Below, piece after piece: positions 1-12,457 of a DNA stretch of 64,000 nucleotides (position 1 is the stretch's first letter; each line of letters begins with the position of its first letter). The stretch is taken from the NCBI RefSeq assembly GCF_009911795.1, contig NZ_CP047898.1, forward strand, positions 2,046,001 through 2,110,000, read 5' to 3'. This stretch comes from Pseudarthrobacter psychrotolerans. GTDB lineage: Bacteria; Actinomycetota; Actinomycetes; Actinomycetales; Micrococcaceae. A program made the translations under genes and the position numbers. Below the pieces are notes generated by a model that was given only the letters and a program-made list of their open reading frames with translations, made no database searches and was not told where the DNA came from.

Positions 1-3451
<3,451 letters not shown>

Positions 3452-3548
3452 ATGGTCCCTGTTCTCTCTTGTTCTCTAAATTCTGAAGTCTTGGTTACGG
3501 GAAGAGGGAGAGGCCCGACGACGGCGATCACCGCCGTCGGGCGCTCTA

Positions 3549-6500
3549 CTAGACCTCTTCTACGGAACTGGGCTCTGCACGAGACAGATCGATGCCCAGT
3601 TCTTCCGCAGCCGTGAAGACTGCGTCATCAGAGTCACGCATTTCAATTGTGGTTCCGTCCGTGGAAAGTACTTCCACGTTCAGGCACAGCGACTGCATTT
3701 CCTTGATCAAGACCTTGAAGGACTCAGGAACGCCCGGCTCGGGGATGTTCTCGCCCTTGACGATTGCTTCGTAGACCTTCACACGACCGTGGATATCATC
3801 CGACTTGATGGTGAGGAGTTCCTGGAGCGTGTACGCCGCGCCATAAGCTTCCAGCGCCCACACTTCCATCTCACCGAAGCGCTGGCCACCGAACTGTGCC
3901 TTACCACCCAGCGGCTGCTGCGTGATCATGGAGTACGGGCCAGTGGAACGGGCGTGGATCTTGTCGTCCACCAGGTGGTGGAGCTTCAGGATGTACATGT
4001 AGCCGACCGAGATCGGATCCGGGAACGGCTCGCCGGAGCGGCCGTCAAAGAGGCGGGTCTTGCCTGAGGAGTTGATCAGGCGTTCGCCGTCGCGGGTGAG
4101 GTTGGTGGAGTCCAGCAGACCCGTGATTTCCTCTTCACGGGCGCCATCGAACACCGGCGTTGCAACAGTGGTCTGGCCACTCTCGCGCGGCAGGTTCGGC
4201 AGCTGCTTCATCCACTCGGGCTCGCCTTCGATCTTCCAACCGGTCTTGGCAACCCAGCCGAGGTGCGTTTCCAGCACCTGGCCGACGTTCATACGGCCCG
4301 GAACACCCAGCGGGTTCAGGACAATATCAACGGGGGTACCGTCGGCAAGGAAGGGCATGTCCTCGATCGGAAGGATCTTGGAGATAACGCCCTTGTTGCC
4401 GTGACGGCCGGCGAGCTTGTCGCCGTCGGTGATCTTGCGCTTGGCGGCCACGTAGACGCGCACCAGCTGGTTCACGCCCGGGGGCAGTTCGTCGTCGTTG
4501 TCGCGGTCGAAAACGCGGACGCCGATGACGGTGCCGGACTCGCCGTGCGGAACCTTCAGGGAGGTGTCGCGCACTTCGCGGGACTTCTCACCGAAGATGG
4601 CGCGCAGCAGGCGCTCTTCCGGGGTCAGTTCGGTTTCGCCCTTCGGGGTGACCTTTCCGACCAGGATGTCGCCGGCTTCAACCTCGGCACCGATGTGGAT
4701 GATACCGCGCTCGTCCAGGCCTGCCAGGACTTCCTCGGACACGTTGGGGATGTCACGGGTGATTTCCTCGGCACCAAGCTTGGTGTCGCGGGCATCGATC
4801 TCGTGCTCCTCGATGTGGATGGAGGAAAGAACGTCCTCGGCAACAATGCGCTGCGAGAGGATGATGGCGTCCTCGAAGTTGTGGCCTTCCCACGACATGA
4901 ATGCCACAAGCAGGTTCTTACCAAGTGCGAGTTCGCCCTGGTCCGTTGCCGGACCGTCGGCGATGATGCCGCCGACCTCGAGGCGCTGGCCTTCGTTCAC
5001 CAGGACACGGTTGTTGTAGCAGTTGCCCTGGTTGGAGCGTGCGAACTTGTTGATGCGGTAGTTGGTTTCCGTACCGTCATCGTTGAGCATGATGACGAGC
5101 TCAGCAGAAACCTCGGTAACCACACCGGCCTTCTTCGCGATGGTGACATCACCGGCGTCGACGGCGGCGGCGCGCTCCATGCCGGTGCCCACGAACGGGG
5201 CCTCGGAACGGACCAGCGGCACGGCCTGGCGCTGCATGTTGGCACCCATGAGTGCGCGGTTAGCATCGTCATGCTCGAGGAACGGAATCAGGGCCGTAGC
5301 CACGGACACCATCTGGCGCGGGGAAACGTCCATGAACTCGACCTCGCCTGCGGGAACGAGCACAGGCTCGCCTCCACCACCACGGGCGCGGACCAGGACG
5401 GTCTCTTCGGCGAACTTCTTGTTCTCATCCAGCGGAGCGTTGGCCTGGGCGATCAGGACCTCTGCCTCGTCGTCGGCCGTAAGGTACTGGACCTCATCGG
5501 AGACAACGCCTTCAGCGACGAGACGGTAAGGAGTCTCTATGAAGCCGAACGGGTTGATGCGGCCGTAGGATGCCAGCGAACCGATCAGACCAATGTTCGG
5601 GCCTTCAGGGGTTTCGATGGGGCACATACGTCCGTAGTGGGACGGGTGAACGTCTCGAACTTCCATGCCTGCGCGGTCACGGGACAGACCACCCGGGCCA
5701 AGCGCGGACAGACGGCGCTTGTGGGTCAGACCCGAGAGCGGGTTGTTCTGGTCCATGAACTGTGACAGCTGGGAAGTTCCGAAGAACTCCTTGATGGCTG
5801 CAACAACAGGGCGGATGTTGATCAGTGTCTGCGGCGTGATGGCCTCGACGTCCTGGGTGGTCATCCGCTCGCGGACAACGCGCTCCATACGGGACAGGCC
5901 GGTGCGGACCTGGTTCTCGATGAGTTCGCCGACGGCGCGGATACGACGGTTGCCGAAGTGGTCGATGTCATCGATATCAACGCGCAGCTCGTGGTCCTGG
6001 CCGTCGCGCTTGCCCGTGAGGGTCTTCTCGCCGGCGTGCAGGGCAACCAGGAACTTGATCATGGCCACGATGTCTTCAACGTGCAGGACCGAAGCTTCCT
6101 TGTCGCCAAGGGAGCGGTCGATGCCAAGCTTGCGGTTGATCTTGTAACGGCCAACCTTGGCCAGATCGTAGCGCTTGGAGTTGAAGTACAGGTTGTCCAG
6201 GAGGGACTGGGCAGCCTCGACTGTGGGCGGCTCGCCCGGTCGCAGCTTCCGGTAGATGTCCAGCAACGCGTCTTCGCGGGTCTCGGTGGCGTCCTTCTCC
6301 AGCGTTGCACGCATGGAGTCGTACTGGCCGAACTCTTCGAGGATCTGGCCTTCGGTCCAGCCGAGAGCCTTCAGCAGAACGGTGACGGACTGCTTGCGCT
6401 TGCGGTCGAGGCGAACGCCGACCTGGTCGCGCTTGTCGATCTCGAGTTCGAACCATGCACCGCGGGACGGGATGATCTTGGCAGTGAAGATGTCCTTGTC

Positions 6501-7058
6501 ACTGGTCTTGTCGGCGGTGCGCTCAAAGTAGGCGCCCGGTGAACGGACCAGCTGGGAGACGACGACACGCTCGGTGCCGTTGACGACGAAGGTGCCCTTC
6601 TCCGTCATGAGGGGGAAGTCGCCCATGAACACGGTCTGCTGCTTGATTTCGCCCGTGTTGTTGTTCATGAACTCGGCCTTGACGTACAGCGGTGCCGAGT
6701 ACGTTGCGTCCCGGTCCTTGCATTCGGCCATGGTGTACTTCGGGTCAGCAAACTCCGGATCGGAGAAGCTCAGGGACATGGTGCCCTGGAAGTCCTCGAT
6801 CGGGGAGATTTCTTCGAAGATGTCCGACAGTCCGGACGAGGTGGCGACGCTGAGATCGTTTTCTTCGACGGCCTTCGCTACGCGCGCCTGCCAGCGTTCG
6901 TTTCCGACCAGCCAGTCGAAGCTGTCCGTCTGCAGGGCAAGGAGATTCGGAACGTCCAGCGGTTCGTGAATCTTTGCGAATGAGAGCCGGCGAGTGGCAC
7001 CATCAGTGCTGTCGGCGGTGTTAGCGGTTTCGTTATTAGAGGTGCTCGAGGCGACCAA
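3549..7058 (-). CDS. rpoB: DNA-directed RNA polymerase subunit beta
   Basis: This is the beta subunit of RNA polymerase, 1169 residues from the preferred start. I place the start at TTG 7058 ([11 protein letters not shown]), because AAGGA lies 6 nt upstream; an in-frame GTG at 7073 would add five residues but overlaps that ribosome binding site. The rifampicin-resistance region reads [20 protein letters not shown] then [14 protein letters not shown], so the residues equivalent to E. coli D516, H526 and S531 are all wild type and predict a rifampicin-sensitive polymerase. The gene ends in a double TAG stop. In many bacteria rplJL sits directly upstream; here a lipoprotein, a thiolase and a ybaK gene intervene. 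Confidence 0.98.
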   Translation of the reverse strand: MVASSTSNNETANTADSTDGATRRLSFAKIHEPLDVPNLLALQTDSFDWLVGNERWQARVAKAVEENDLSVATSSGLSDIFEEISPIEDFQGTMSLSFSDPEFADPKYTMAECKDRDATYSAPLYVKAEFMNNNTGEIKQQTVFMGDFPLMTEKGTFVVNGTERVVVSQLVRSPGAYFERTADKTSDKDIFTAKIIPSRGAWFELEIDKRDQVGVRLDRKRKQSVTVLLKALGWTEGQILEEFGQYDSMRATLEKDATETREDALLDIYRKLRPGEPPTVEAAQSLLDNLYFNSKRYDLAKVGRYKINRKLGIDRSLGDKEASVLHVEDIVAMIKFLVALHAGEKTLTGKRDGQDHELRVDIDDIDHFGNRRIRAVGELIENQVRTGLSRMERVVRERMTTQDVEAITPQTLINIRPVVAAIKEFFGTSQLSQFMDQNNPLSGLTHKRRLSALGPGGLSRDRAGMEVRDVHPSHYGRMCPIETPEGPNIGLIGSLASYGRINPFGFIETPYRLVAEGVVSDEVQYLTADDEAEVLIAQANAPLDENKKFAEETVLVRARGGGGEPVLVPAGEVEFMDVSPRQMVSVATALIPFLEHDDANRALMGANMQRQAVPLVRSEAPFVGTGMERAAAVDAGDVTIAKKAGVVTEVSAELVIMLNDDGTETNYRINKFARSNQGNCYNNRVLVNEGQRLEVGGIIADGPATDQGELALGKNLLVAFMSWEGHNFEDAIILSQRIVAEDVLSSIHIEEHEIDARDTKLGAEEITRDIPNVSEEVLAGLDERGIIHIGAEVEAGDILVGKVTPKGETELTPEERLLRAIFGEKSREVRDTSLKVPHGESGTVIGVRVFDRDNDDELPPGVNQLVRVYVAAKRKITDGDKLAGRHGNKGVISKILPIEDMPFLADGTPVDIVLNPLGVPGRMNVGQVLETHLGWVAKTGWKIEGEPEWMKQLPNLPRESGQTTVATPVFDGAREEEITGLLDSTNLTRDGERLINSSGKTRLFDGRSGEPFPDPISVGYMYILKLHHLVDDKIHARSTGPYSMITQQPLGGKAQFGGQRFGEMEVWALEAYGAAYTLQELLTIKSDDIHGRVKVYEAIVKGENIPEPGVPESFKVLIKEMQSLCLNVEVLSTDGTTIEMRDSDDAVFTAAEELGIDLSRAEPSSVEEV

Positions 7059-7409
7059 GAGGGATCCTTCCACAGACCTTCAGGCGTTTTCAGATCTCCC
7101 CCGCTGTGCACCCTGCGGAATGACTCCGCAGTGCTACCATCCGGTTCCGCTATATGACCCGGGCCGGGGCTTTCCATCCAATGACGTTGTTGACGGCACG
7201 TTGATGGTCAGCTGCCAGGCAAAGCCCACCGCTATATGAAGGCTGAAGGTAAACAGGGAAGACGCAAATATCTACGATACGGCAAAACCAATTACGTGTC
7301 TACCCCACAACCGGACTTATTGCAAGCACTGATTTTTTGGCGTCCGGCCCGGGTTTCGCTCCCCGACCGCCGGGTTCAACCACCGGACGGGCAACCCTTG
7401 GAGCCGACG
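7059..7409 (-). promoter_or_regulatory. rpoB upstream region with candidate promoter
   Basis: About 350 nt without a gene lie between the lipoprotein gene and rpoB. Reading the minus strand, TAGACA (7302-7297) and TATCGT (7279-7274) are separated by 17 nt and form a plausible sigma-70-type promoter. That would give a long rpoB leader of about 210 nt. A small perfect hairpin, CTGCGGA-ATGAC-TCCGCAG, lies near 7115-7133 inside this leader. No open frame with coding character was seen. The promoter is inferred by pattern only. Confidence 0.35.
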
Positions 7410-7877
7410 TCAGAGGCGAAGCGTGACGTCCTCAGCCGTGCAGGCCTGGGCGTTGGCGAAGACCGCATCACGCACACCGTCCTTGGAAGCCTGCTCGGGC
7501 TCGCCGCCGCTTTTCGCGGCCGTCGAGTGGTCAAGCGCGAGAACGCTGAGCGAGGTAAACAGTCCCATCAGGTTCCCCGACGCCGCGTCCTTGGCGTCCT
7601 GTGCGGCAAGGTAGATGTCCTCGTAGGCGTTCGAATCATCCTTGATGGCCTTGTAATCGGCGTAAAGCGAGTTGAACGTCTCGCACGCTTCCTTAACACC
7701 TCCGGACTGGGGCGTTGATGCGTCGGAAGAGCGCGACGGCGAGGCCGTGGAAGGTGCGGGGGCGGACACAGCGGGGGCTGCTGTTGACGTTGTGCTGTCC
7801 GGCGCAGGGGTGGCAACGCTGCAGGCCGTGAGTCCGGCAAGGCTGGCCATGGCTGCTGCGGCGAGGATTCTCTTCAA
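7410..7877 (-). CDS. Putative secreted lipoprotein of unknown function
   Basis: A 155-residue predicted lipoprotein. The start is TTG 7877 (LKRILAAAAMASLAGLTAC), chosen because GGAG lies 7 nt upstream and because it places a standard signal peptide directly at the N-terminus. The lipobox is LTAC, with the lipidated Cys at about residue 19. A Ser/Thr/Pro/Ala-rich low-complexity linker of about 45 residues follows, typical of surface-tethered actinobacterial lipoproteins. The rest is a small, probably helical domain with two Cys (KEACETF and AQACTAED) that could form a disulfide. I recognise no family. It is divergent from the thiolase gene. Confidence 0.75.
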   Translation of the reverse strand: MKRILAAAAMASLAGLTACSVATPAPDSTTSTAAPAVSAPAPSTASPSRSSDASTPQSGGVKEACETFNSLYADYKAIKDDSNAYEDIYLAAQDAKDAASGNLMGLFTSLSVLALDHSTAAKSGGEPEQASKDGVRDAVFANAQACTAEDVTLRL

Positions 7878-8101
7878 GATGGTGCTCCCTGTTTTTTGCG
7901 TTGCTGTGATGCTTGTCGTCTTCGCCGTCCACCCTACGCACCACCGCGACCACGCGCACATCCAGCGGATGGGTAGTTCTCCCCTGTCGGCTGTCACCGT
8001 CAGAAATGGAATCACCGGCGTCCCTTCGGCGTTTGGATTAATGGGTGAGATGCCTCACGGTAGCCTTGGAAGTACATCGATTCAGAGCGGAAGAGATCAC
8101 A

Positions 8102-9301
8102 ATGGGCAACTCCAACGACAATACTGACGTTGTTATCCTGGCCGGTGCGCGCACGCCGCAGGGCCGGCTCAACGGGCAACTGGCGAGCTTCACCGCCGTC
8201 GAACTCGGAGCACACGCGATCAGGTCCGCGATTGCCGCGAGCGGCGTAGAGGCCAGCCAGGTGGACGCCGTCATCATGGGACAGGTCCTGCAAGCCGGTG
8301 CCGGGCAGAACCCCGCACGCCAGAGCGCAATTGGCGCGGGAATCGGCTGGAATGTTCCCACTGTCACCATCAACAAGGTGTGCCTGTCCGGGCTGACCGC
8401 TGTGATCGACGCCGCCCGGATGATCCGCAGCGGCGACGCCACCGTGGTGGTGGCCGGGGGTCAGGAGTCCATGACCCGCGCTCCCCACCTGTTGCCCGGC
8501 TCGCGCCAGGGCTGGACCTACGGCTCCATCCAGGCGTTGGATGTCGCGGCGCATGACGGCCTCACGGATGCGTTCGACGGCCAGTCCATGGGGCTGTCCA
8601 CCGAAACCAAGAACCTGACGCTGGGCATCGACCGGACTTCGCAGGACAACGTGGCAGCCCTCTCGCACCAACGTGCCGCGCTGGCGGCAAAGAACGGCGT
8701 CTTCGACGACGAGATCGCGCCCATCAGCGTCAAGCAGCGCAAGGGCGATCCCATTATTGTCTCCACCGATGAAGGCGTACGGCCGAACACGTCCGTCGAG
8801 TCCCTGTCCGGGCTGCGGGCCGCCTTCGTCAGCGACGGAACCATCACTGCGGGCAATTCCTCTCCCCTGTCCGACGGCGCCTCCGCGCTGGTGCTGGCGT
8901 CGCGCCGGTTTGCCGAGGAGAACGGGCTGGAGTACCTGGCCGTGGTGGGGAAGCCCGGCCAGGTTGCCGGCCCGGACAACTCCCTGCATTCGCAGCCGTC
9001 CCACGCCATCATGAACGCCCTGCAGCGGGCGGAATGGACCACCGCTGACCTGGACTTCATCGAAATCAACGAAGCCTTCGGTTCCGTGGCCGTGCAGTCG
9101 CTGAAGGACCTGGACTACCCGCTGGAGAAGTGCAACATCCACGGCGGCGCCATTGCCCTGGGCCATCCGATCGGGGCGTCCGGTGCGCGGTTGGCGCTGC
9201 ACGCCGCCCATGAACTCAGACGGCGGGGCAGCGGCAGGGCCGCGGTCTCCCTGTGCGGCGGCGGCGGCCAGGGCGAAGCGCTCCTGCTGTACCGGGACTG
9301 A
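8102..9301 (+). CDS. Acetyl-CoA C-acetyltransferase (thiolase II)
   Basis: A 399-residue thiolase that condenses two acetyl-CoA to acetoacetyl-CoA or catalyses the reverse cleavage, in the cytoplasm. The N-terminus reads VILAGARTPQGRLNGQL. The nucleophilic Cys lies in NKVCLSGLTA (Cys94), the NEAFGSVA motif and the GGAIALGHPIGASGAR histidine block follow, and the C-terminal active-site loop is LCGGGGQGEA. The start at ATG 8102 (MGNSNDNTDVV) is preferred over upstream codons because GGAAGAG precedes it and the family begins there. The stop TGA overlaps the first copy of a short tandem repeat that leads into the next gene. The exact pathway (atoB- or phaA-like) cannot be read from context. Confidence 0.93.
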   Translation: MGNSNDNTDVVILAGARTPQGRLNGQLASFTAVELGAHAIRSAIAASGVEASQVDAVIMGQVLQAGAGQNPARQSAIGAGIGWNVPTVTINKVCLSGLTAVIDAARMIRSGDATVVVAGGQESMTRAPHLLPGSRQGWTYGSIQALDVAAHDGLTDAFDGQSMGLSTETKNLTLGIDRTSQDNVAALSHQRAALAAKNGVFDDEIAPISVKQRKGDPIIVSTDEGVRPNTSVESLSGLRAAFVSDGTITAGNSSPLSDGASALVLASRRFAEENGLEYLAVVGKPGQVAGPDNSLHSQPSHAIMNALQRAEWTTADLDFIEINEAFGSVAVQSLKDLDYPLEKCNIHGGAIALGHPIGASGARLALHAAHELRRRGSGRAAVSLCGGGGQGEALLLYRD

Positions 9302-9345
9302 TGGCGGGCAGGGACTGATGGTGGGCAGGGACTGATGGTGGGGCA
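9294..9345. repeat. Three-copy 17-18 nt tandem repeat at thiolase stop / ybaK start
   Basis: GGGACTGATGGYGGGCA occurs three times in a row at 9294-9310, 9311-9327 and 9328-9345; the last copy carries one extra G. The thiolase stop TGA lies in copy 1. Each copy contains an ATG (9301, 9318, 9335), and because the unit is 17 nt the three ATGs fall in three different frames. Only the third is in frame with the YbaK protein. Confidence 0.9.
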
Positions 9346-9832
9346 GGTCGACAACGGGAGCGCCGCCGTCGGACGTCAGCGTTTCCTGGCCGATGCGGCA
9401 GAGCGCGGCCTCGACGTGCAACTTGTGGAGCGGCTGGCCGCGCGGAGCCTCGAAGAAGCTGCCGGGATCCTGGGCATCACGCCGGCGGACATCGTGAAAT
9501 CCCTGGTGGTCAAGCGCAAGGACGGGACGTTCCTGTTCGCGCTGATTCCTGGCGACCGGCAGATCTCCTGGCCCAAACTGCGGACCCTGGTGGGCGTCAA
9601 CAAGCTCTCATTGCCGTCCGCGGACGTAGCGTTCGACGCGACCGGCTACGAACGCGGGACCATCACCCCGCTCGGCAGCACCACCGCCTGGCCGGTGTAC
9701 GCAGACGCCACCATCGCCGGCCGCCACATCTCCATGGGCGCCGGCGAGCACGGCTACGGCGCCTTTGTGGACGCCGACGCCCTTACCGCAGCCCTGGGCG
9801 CCGTCGTCGCCGATATCTCCGAACCGAACTAG
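9335..9832 (+). CDS. ybaK: YbaK/EbsC-family aminoacyl-tRNA deacylase
   Basis: A 165-residue single-domain trans-editing protein, probably hydrolysing Cys-tRNA(Pro) or a related mischarged tRNA. Family marks are the conserved Lys region DIVKSLVVKRKDG, the GYERGTITPLG loop and the C-terminal GAGEHGYGAFVD. The length is normal for stand-alone YbaK/ProX proteins. The start is taken as ATG 9335, the only in-frame ATG of the tandem repeat; a downstream in-frame GTG at 9338 is also possible. It is probably cotranscribed with the thiolase gene, although there is no obvious functional link. The substrate tRNA is inferred from the family only. Confidence 0.85.
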   Translation: MVGQVDNGSAAVGRQRFLADAAERGLDVQLVERLAARSLEEAAGILGITPADIVKSLVVKRKDGTFLFALIPGDRQISWPKLRTLVGVNKLSLPSADVAFDATGYERGTITPLGSTTAWPVYADATIAGRHISMGAGEHGYGAFVDADALTAALGAVVADISEPN

Positions 9833-9896
9833 CAACGCGGGGTCACTTACGGCCCATCAGTGCGACCTACATGGGCCATATGTGACCCCGCGTTGG
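9831..9896. repeat. Inverted-repeat intergenic element, copy 1
   Basis: Two arms of about 27 nt (AGCAACGCGGGGTCACTTAC... and ...TATGTGACCCCGCGTTGG) form an imperfect hairpin with GGCCCAT/ATGGGCC near the loop. It sits between the convergent ybaK and rplL genes and begins at the ybaK stop codon. A near-identical element lies at 38486-38552, also between convergent genes. It could act as a bidirectional terminator or be a REP-like mobile remnant. Confidence 0.85.
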
Positions 9897-9921
9897 AGTT
9901 AGATCGTTGGGGTTAAATGCA

Positions 9922-9957
9922 GGAAAACCCCGCCCACCGAAGTGGACGGGGTTTTCC
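9922..9957 (-). terminator. Rho-independent terminator of rplJL
   Basis: The near-perfect stem GGAAAACCCCGCCCAC / GTGGACGGGGTTTTCC has a CGAA tetraloop and lies 16 nt downstream of rplL on the minus strand. The 3' arm ends in a T-rich GGGGTTTTCC. The palindrome is readable from both strands. Confidence 0.85.
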
Positions 9958-9972
9958 GTGAAGCGGCGTGAG

Positions 9973-10350
9973 TTACTTGAGGGTAACGGTTGCGCCGGCA
10001 GCCTGGAGCTGCTCCACTGCCTTCTCGGCAGCTTCCTTGGTGACGCCTTCGAGAACAGCCTTCGGAGCGCTGTCAACAACGTCCTTAGCTTCCTTGAGGC
10101 CCAGGGAAGTGATGGCGCGAACTTCCTTGATCACTGCGATCTTCTTCTCGCCAGCGTGCTCGAGGATAACGTCGAATTCGGTCTGCTCTTCAGCTTCTTC
10201 AGCGGCGCCGCCACCGGCGGGGCCAGCAACAGCAACTGCAGCTGCAGTAACTTCGAAGGTCTCTTCGAAGAGCTTGACGAACTCGGAGAGCTCGATGATG
10301 GTCAGTTCCTTGAAAGCTTCAATGAGCTCTTCGTTGGTGAGCTTCGCCAT
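9973..10350 (-). CDS. rplL: 50S ribosomal protein L7/L12
   Basis: The multimeric stalk protein that recruits translational GTPases, 125 residues. The N-terminal dimerisation helix [20 protein letters not shown] is followed by the Ala/Gly-rich hinge [20 protein letters not shown] and the C-terminal domain with [11 protein letters not shown] and [13 protein letters not shown], which contacts elongation factors. Length and domain order are normal. It lies 80 nt downstream of rplJ, so the two form the usual stalk operon. Confidence 0.98.
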   Translation of the reverse strand: MAKLTNEELIEAFKELTIIELSEFVKLFEETFEVTAAAVAVAGPAGGGAAEEAEEQTEFDVILEHAGEKKIAVIKEVRAITSLGLKEAKDVVDSAPKAVLEGVTKEAAEKAVEQLQAAGATVTLK

Positions 10351-10430
10351 GGTGTGGCGTCCTTCCTATAGGTGGTGCTTGGCGGCCTGGGCCATTGCCT
10401 TCACACCGGAGTCTGGTGGGTGAAGAGAAA

Positions 10431-11030
10431 CTAGTTCTCTTCGGCAGCGGGTGCTTCGGCGGGAGCCTCTGCAGCTGCTTCGGGGGCTTCGTCTGCGGCC
10501 GGAGCTTCTTCCGCGGCGGGAGCCTCGGCTGCTGCCGGTGAACCGTTTGCTTCTTCGAGCTTGAGGCGCAGTGCGTCAATGGTGCGTGCAGCGGCGGCAG
10601 CAGGAGCCTTGAGGATGCCTGCAACCTTTGCGAGCTGCAGCTCGCGGGACTCGAGTGCTGCCAGGGCAGCGACTTCGCTCGCGTTCAGTGCCTTGCCCTC
10701 GAAGTAACCGGTCTTGATAACCAGCTGCTTGTTGGCCTTGGCAAAATCCGTCAGGCTCTTGGCAGCGGCAACTGCGTCACCCTTGATGAACGCGATTGCA
10801 GTAGGGCCGGAGAGCTGGTCGTTGAATGCTTCGACACCAGCTTCCTTGGCTGCAATTGCGGTCAGGGTGTTCTTGACGACCGAGAACTTGGTGTCCTGGC
10901 CGAGAGAAACACGCAGCTGCTTGAGCTGTGCAACGGTGAGCCCACGGTATTCGGTCAGGACAGCGGCGTTCGATTCCTTGAAATCGTTAGTGATCTCAGC
11001 TACTGCTGAAACCTTTGTAGGCGTTGCCAT
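10431..11030 (-). CDS. rplJ: 50S ribosomal protein L10
   Basis: The stalk base protein that anchors L7/L12 dimers to 23S rRNA, 199 residues from ATG 11030, with AAGGAGG 4 nt upstream. The N-terminal globular part contains VAQLKQLRVSLGQDTKFSVV and KNTLTAIAAKEAG. The C-terminus has a low-complexity Ala/Glu/Pro tail of about 35 residues, usual for actinobacterial L10. A leader with a terminator-like hairpin precedes it. Unusually, rplA is not directly upstream: two acetyltransferase genes intervene. Confidence 0.97.
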   Translation of the reverse strand: MATPTKVSAVAEITNDFKESNAAVLTEYRGLTVAQLKQLRVSLGQDTKFSVVKNTLTAIAAKEAGVEAFNDQLSGPTAIAFIKGDAVAAAKSLTDFAKANKQLVIKTGYFEGKALNASEVAALAALESRELQLAKVAGILKAPAAAAARTIDALRLKLEEANGSPAAAEAPAAEEAPAADEAPEAAAEAPAEAPAAEEN

Positions 11031-11084
11031 AACCCTCCTTCCGGGGATAGTGCCGGTATGCGACGGTCCCCGCTCAGATGAGCT

Positions 11085-11119
11085 AAAACTAAAAAACGCC
11101 CCGCGCAGATGCACGGGGC
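11085..11119 (-). promoter_or_regulatory. rplJ leader attenuator (L10 leader-type)
   Basis: In the rplJ 5' untranslated region on the minus strand, the hairpin GCCCCG-TGCATCTGCG-CGGGGC (11119-11098) is followed by GTTTTTT. This is a clear intrinsic terminator located about 60 nt before the rplJ ribosome binding site. Leaders bound by L10-L12 that regulate rplJL are established in many bacteria; that this one works by attenuation is inferred from the terminator placement. Confidence 0.7.
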
Positions 11120-11326
11120 TTGGCTCGACACGGCTGTCGCTGTGGAGCGTTGCTTCGTTCACCTGCGCCGGCCGCCCTATGTTCAGGGTCCTTCGTCCAG
11201 AAATACATTTGGCCTCCCGCACACAACTGCAGAGTTGAGCTGCGTTCAGGAGAATGGATTTCCAACAACCGACGGTCTTTGGTAATTCAAGCTTACGGGA
11301 CGGGCGGCCGGAGCACCAAATCGGCC

Positions 11327-12457
11327 TCAGCTCTTGCTGGTACCCAGGAACGGTAGTTCCTTCTGCCAGATGCCCGTTACGCCGGCCGTGGTGAAGCCGA
11401 GCTGCTGGTTGACCGTCAGCAGGTACCTGTTCTCCGGCGCGTTCCAGGTGTAGATGACCCGGGCATCGGGGAACTGCTCGGTGAGCCGCTCCATGTTGGC
11501 CACCTTGATCAGCAGCCCCAGCTTGTTCCCGCGGTGCTCCTGCAGGACCAGTGTGTCGTCCTGGAACACCACATCAGGCCGGTGCGCAAGGACGCTGATG
11601 GTGGTCAGGCCCACCAGGGCCCCGGTGGCCAGATGCTCGACGGCGGTGACCACCGTCCGCCTCCCCTGCGCGATGGTGACCTCTTCCGCCTCGCGGAGGA
11701 TGCCGCCGTCGAACACCATATCCTGCTCAACGGGAGTCTCCAGGGAAGGGTCGACGTCGGCGCCCGCCTGGTTTTCGAGCACGGCCACGGCTTCCAGCCA
11801 CTCATCCGGGCAGCGGTCCGTCCAGTGATGGAGTCGGTACCGCCCGTTGTTGGCTTCATCCGCCTCGGCCTGGAGATCGGCTACGAGTTTGCTGTCCAGC
11901 GGCAGCGCACAGGCGCTGAACTGTTCGATGTGCTGCAGCGTGTAGCCGGTCCGGCGCGCGAATTCGACCTCCCGGCTGTCCAACGGCACAAAGCCCTGGC
12001 CTGAACCCGGCACCAGCTGGGCCGCCTCGAACTCGTGCAGCGACGCACCGGGATGGTTGGTGTCAACGAGGATCAGCGTGCGGCCCTCGCTGCGCGCCAG
12101 ATGTTCGGCCGCGAGTAACAGCTTGCGTCCCACCCCCTGGCGCTGGAATTCCGGCAGGATGTCGAGCGTGAACTCCGCCATGTCCAGGTTGTCAGTCAGC
12201 GGCAGGGCAATGTCCACCGTACCGATGATCTGGTCTCCGGCTTTGGCCACCAGGATGACTTGGCGCTCATAGGGATCGGCCAGCTCCAGGAGCTTCTCCA
12301 GCGGCGTGTAGGCGAGGTCATCGCTGCCCCACGTCTGCATCCGGACTTTGCGGCCCACCTCTACGGCAGCCAGAAAGTCCGCTGCGTCAGTTGCGTCCAA
12401 GGTGTCCGGGATCCACAGCTGCTCGATCCGTACGTCTTCTGCCATCAGGTGCGTCAT
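11327..12457 (-). CDS. Tandem-GNAT N-acetyltransferase
   Basis: A 376-residue protein with two GNAT folds. The N-terminal copy has the acetyl-CoA binding loop FQRQGVGRKLLLAAEHLA; the C-terminal copy has LVLQEHRGNKLGLLIKVANM. The substrate is unknown. The layout resembles MshD-type two-domain acetyltransferases, but mshD itself is elsewhere in the window. The start at ATG 12457 overlaps the stop of the upstream paralogue as ATGA, implying translational coupling; in-frame ATGs at 12475 and 12445 are alternatives. It sits between rplA and rplJ. Confidence 0.8.
   Translation of the reverse strand: MTHLMAEDVRIEQLWIPDTLDATDAADFLAAVEVGRKVRMQTWGSDDLAYTPLEKLLELADPYERQVILVAKAGDQIIGTVDIALPLTDNLDMAEFTLDILPEFQRQGVGRKLLLAAEHLARSEGRTLILVDTNHPGASLHEFEAAQLVPGSGQGFVPLDSREVEFARRTGYTLQHIEQFSACALPLDSKLVADLQAEADEANNGRYRLHHWTDRCPDEWLEAVAVLENQAGADVDPSLETPVEQDMVFDGGILREAEEVTIAQGRRTVVTAVEHLATGALVGLTTISVLAHRPDVVFQDDTLVLQEHRGNKLGLLIKVANMERLTEQFPDARVIYTWNAPENRYLLTVNQQLGFTTAGVTGIWQKELPFLGTSKS

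Noticed and set aside
5650..5850. Rifampicin-resistance mutation in rpoB
   Set aside because: The residues at the key positions ([15 protein letters not shown]) are wild type.
8012..9421. Minus-strand frame of 469 residues over the thiolase
   Set aside because: Antisense shadow; low-complexity Gly/Arg/His content and no family resemblance, while the plus strand has complete thiolase motifs.
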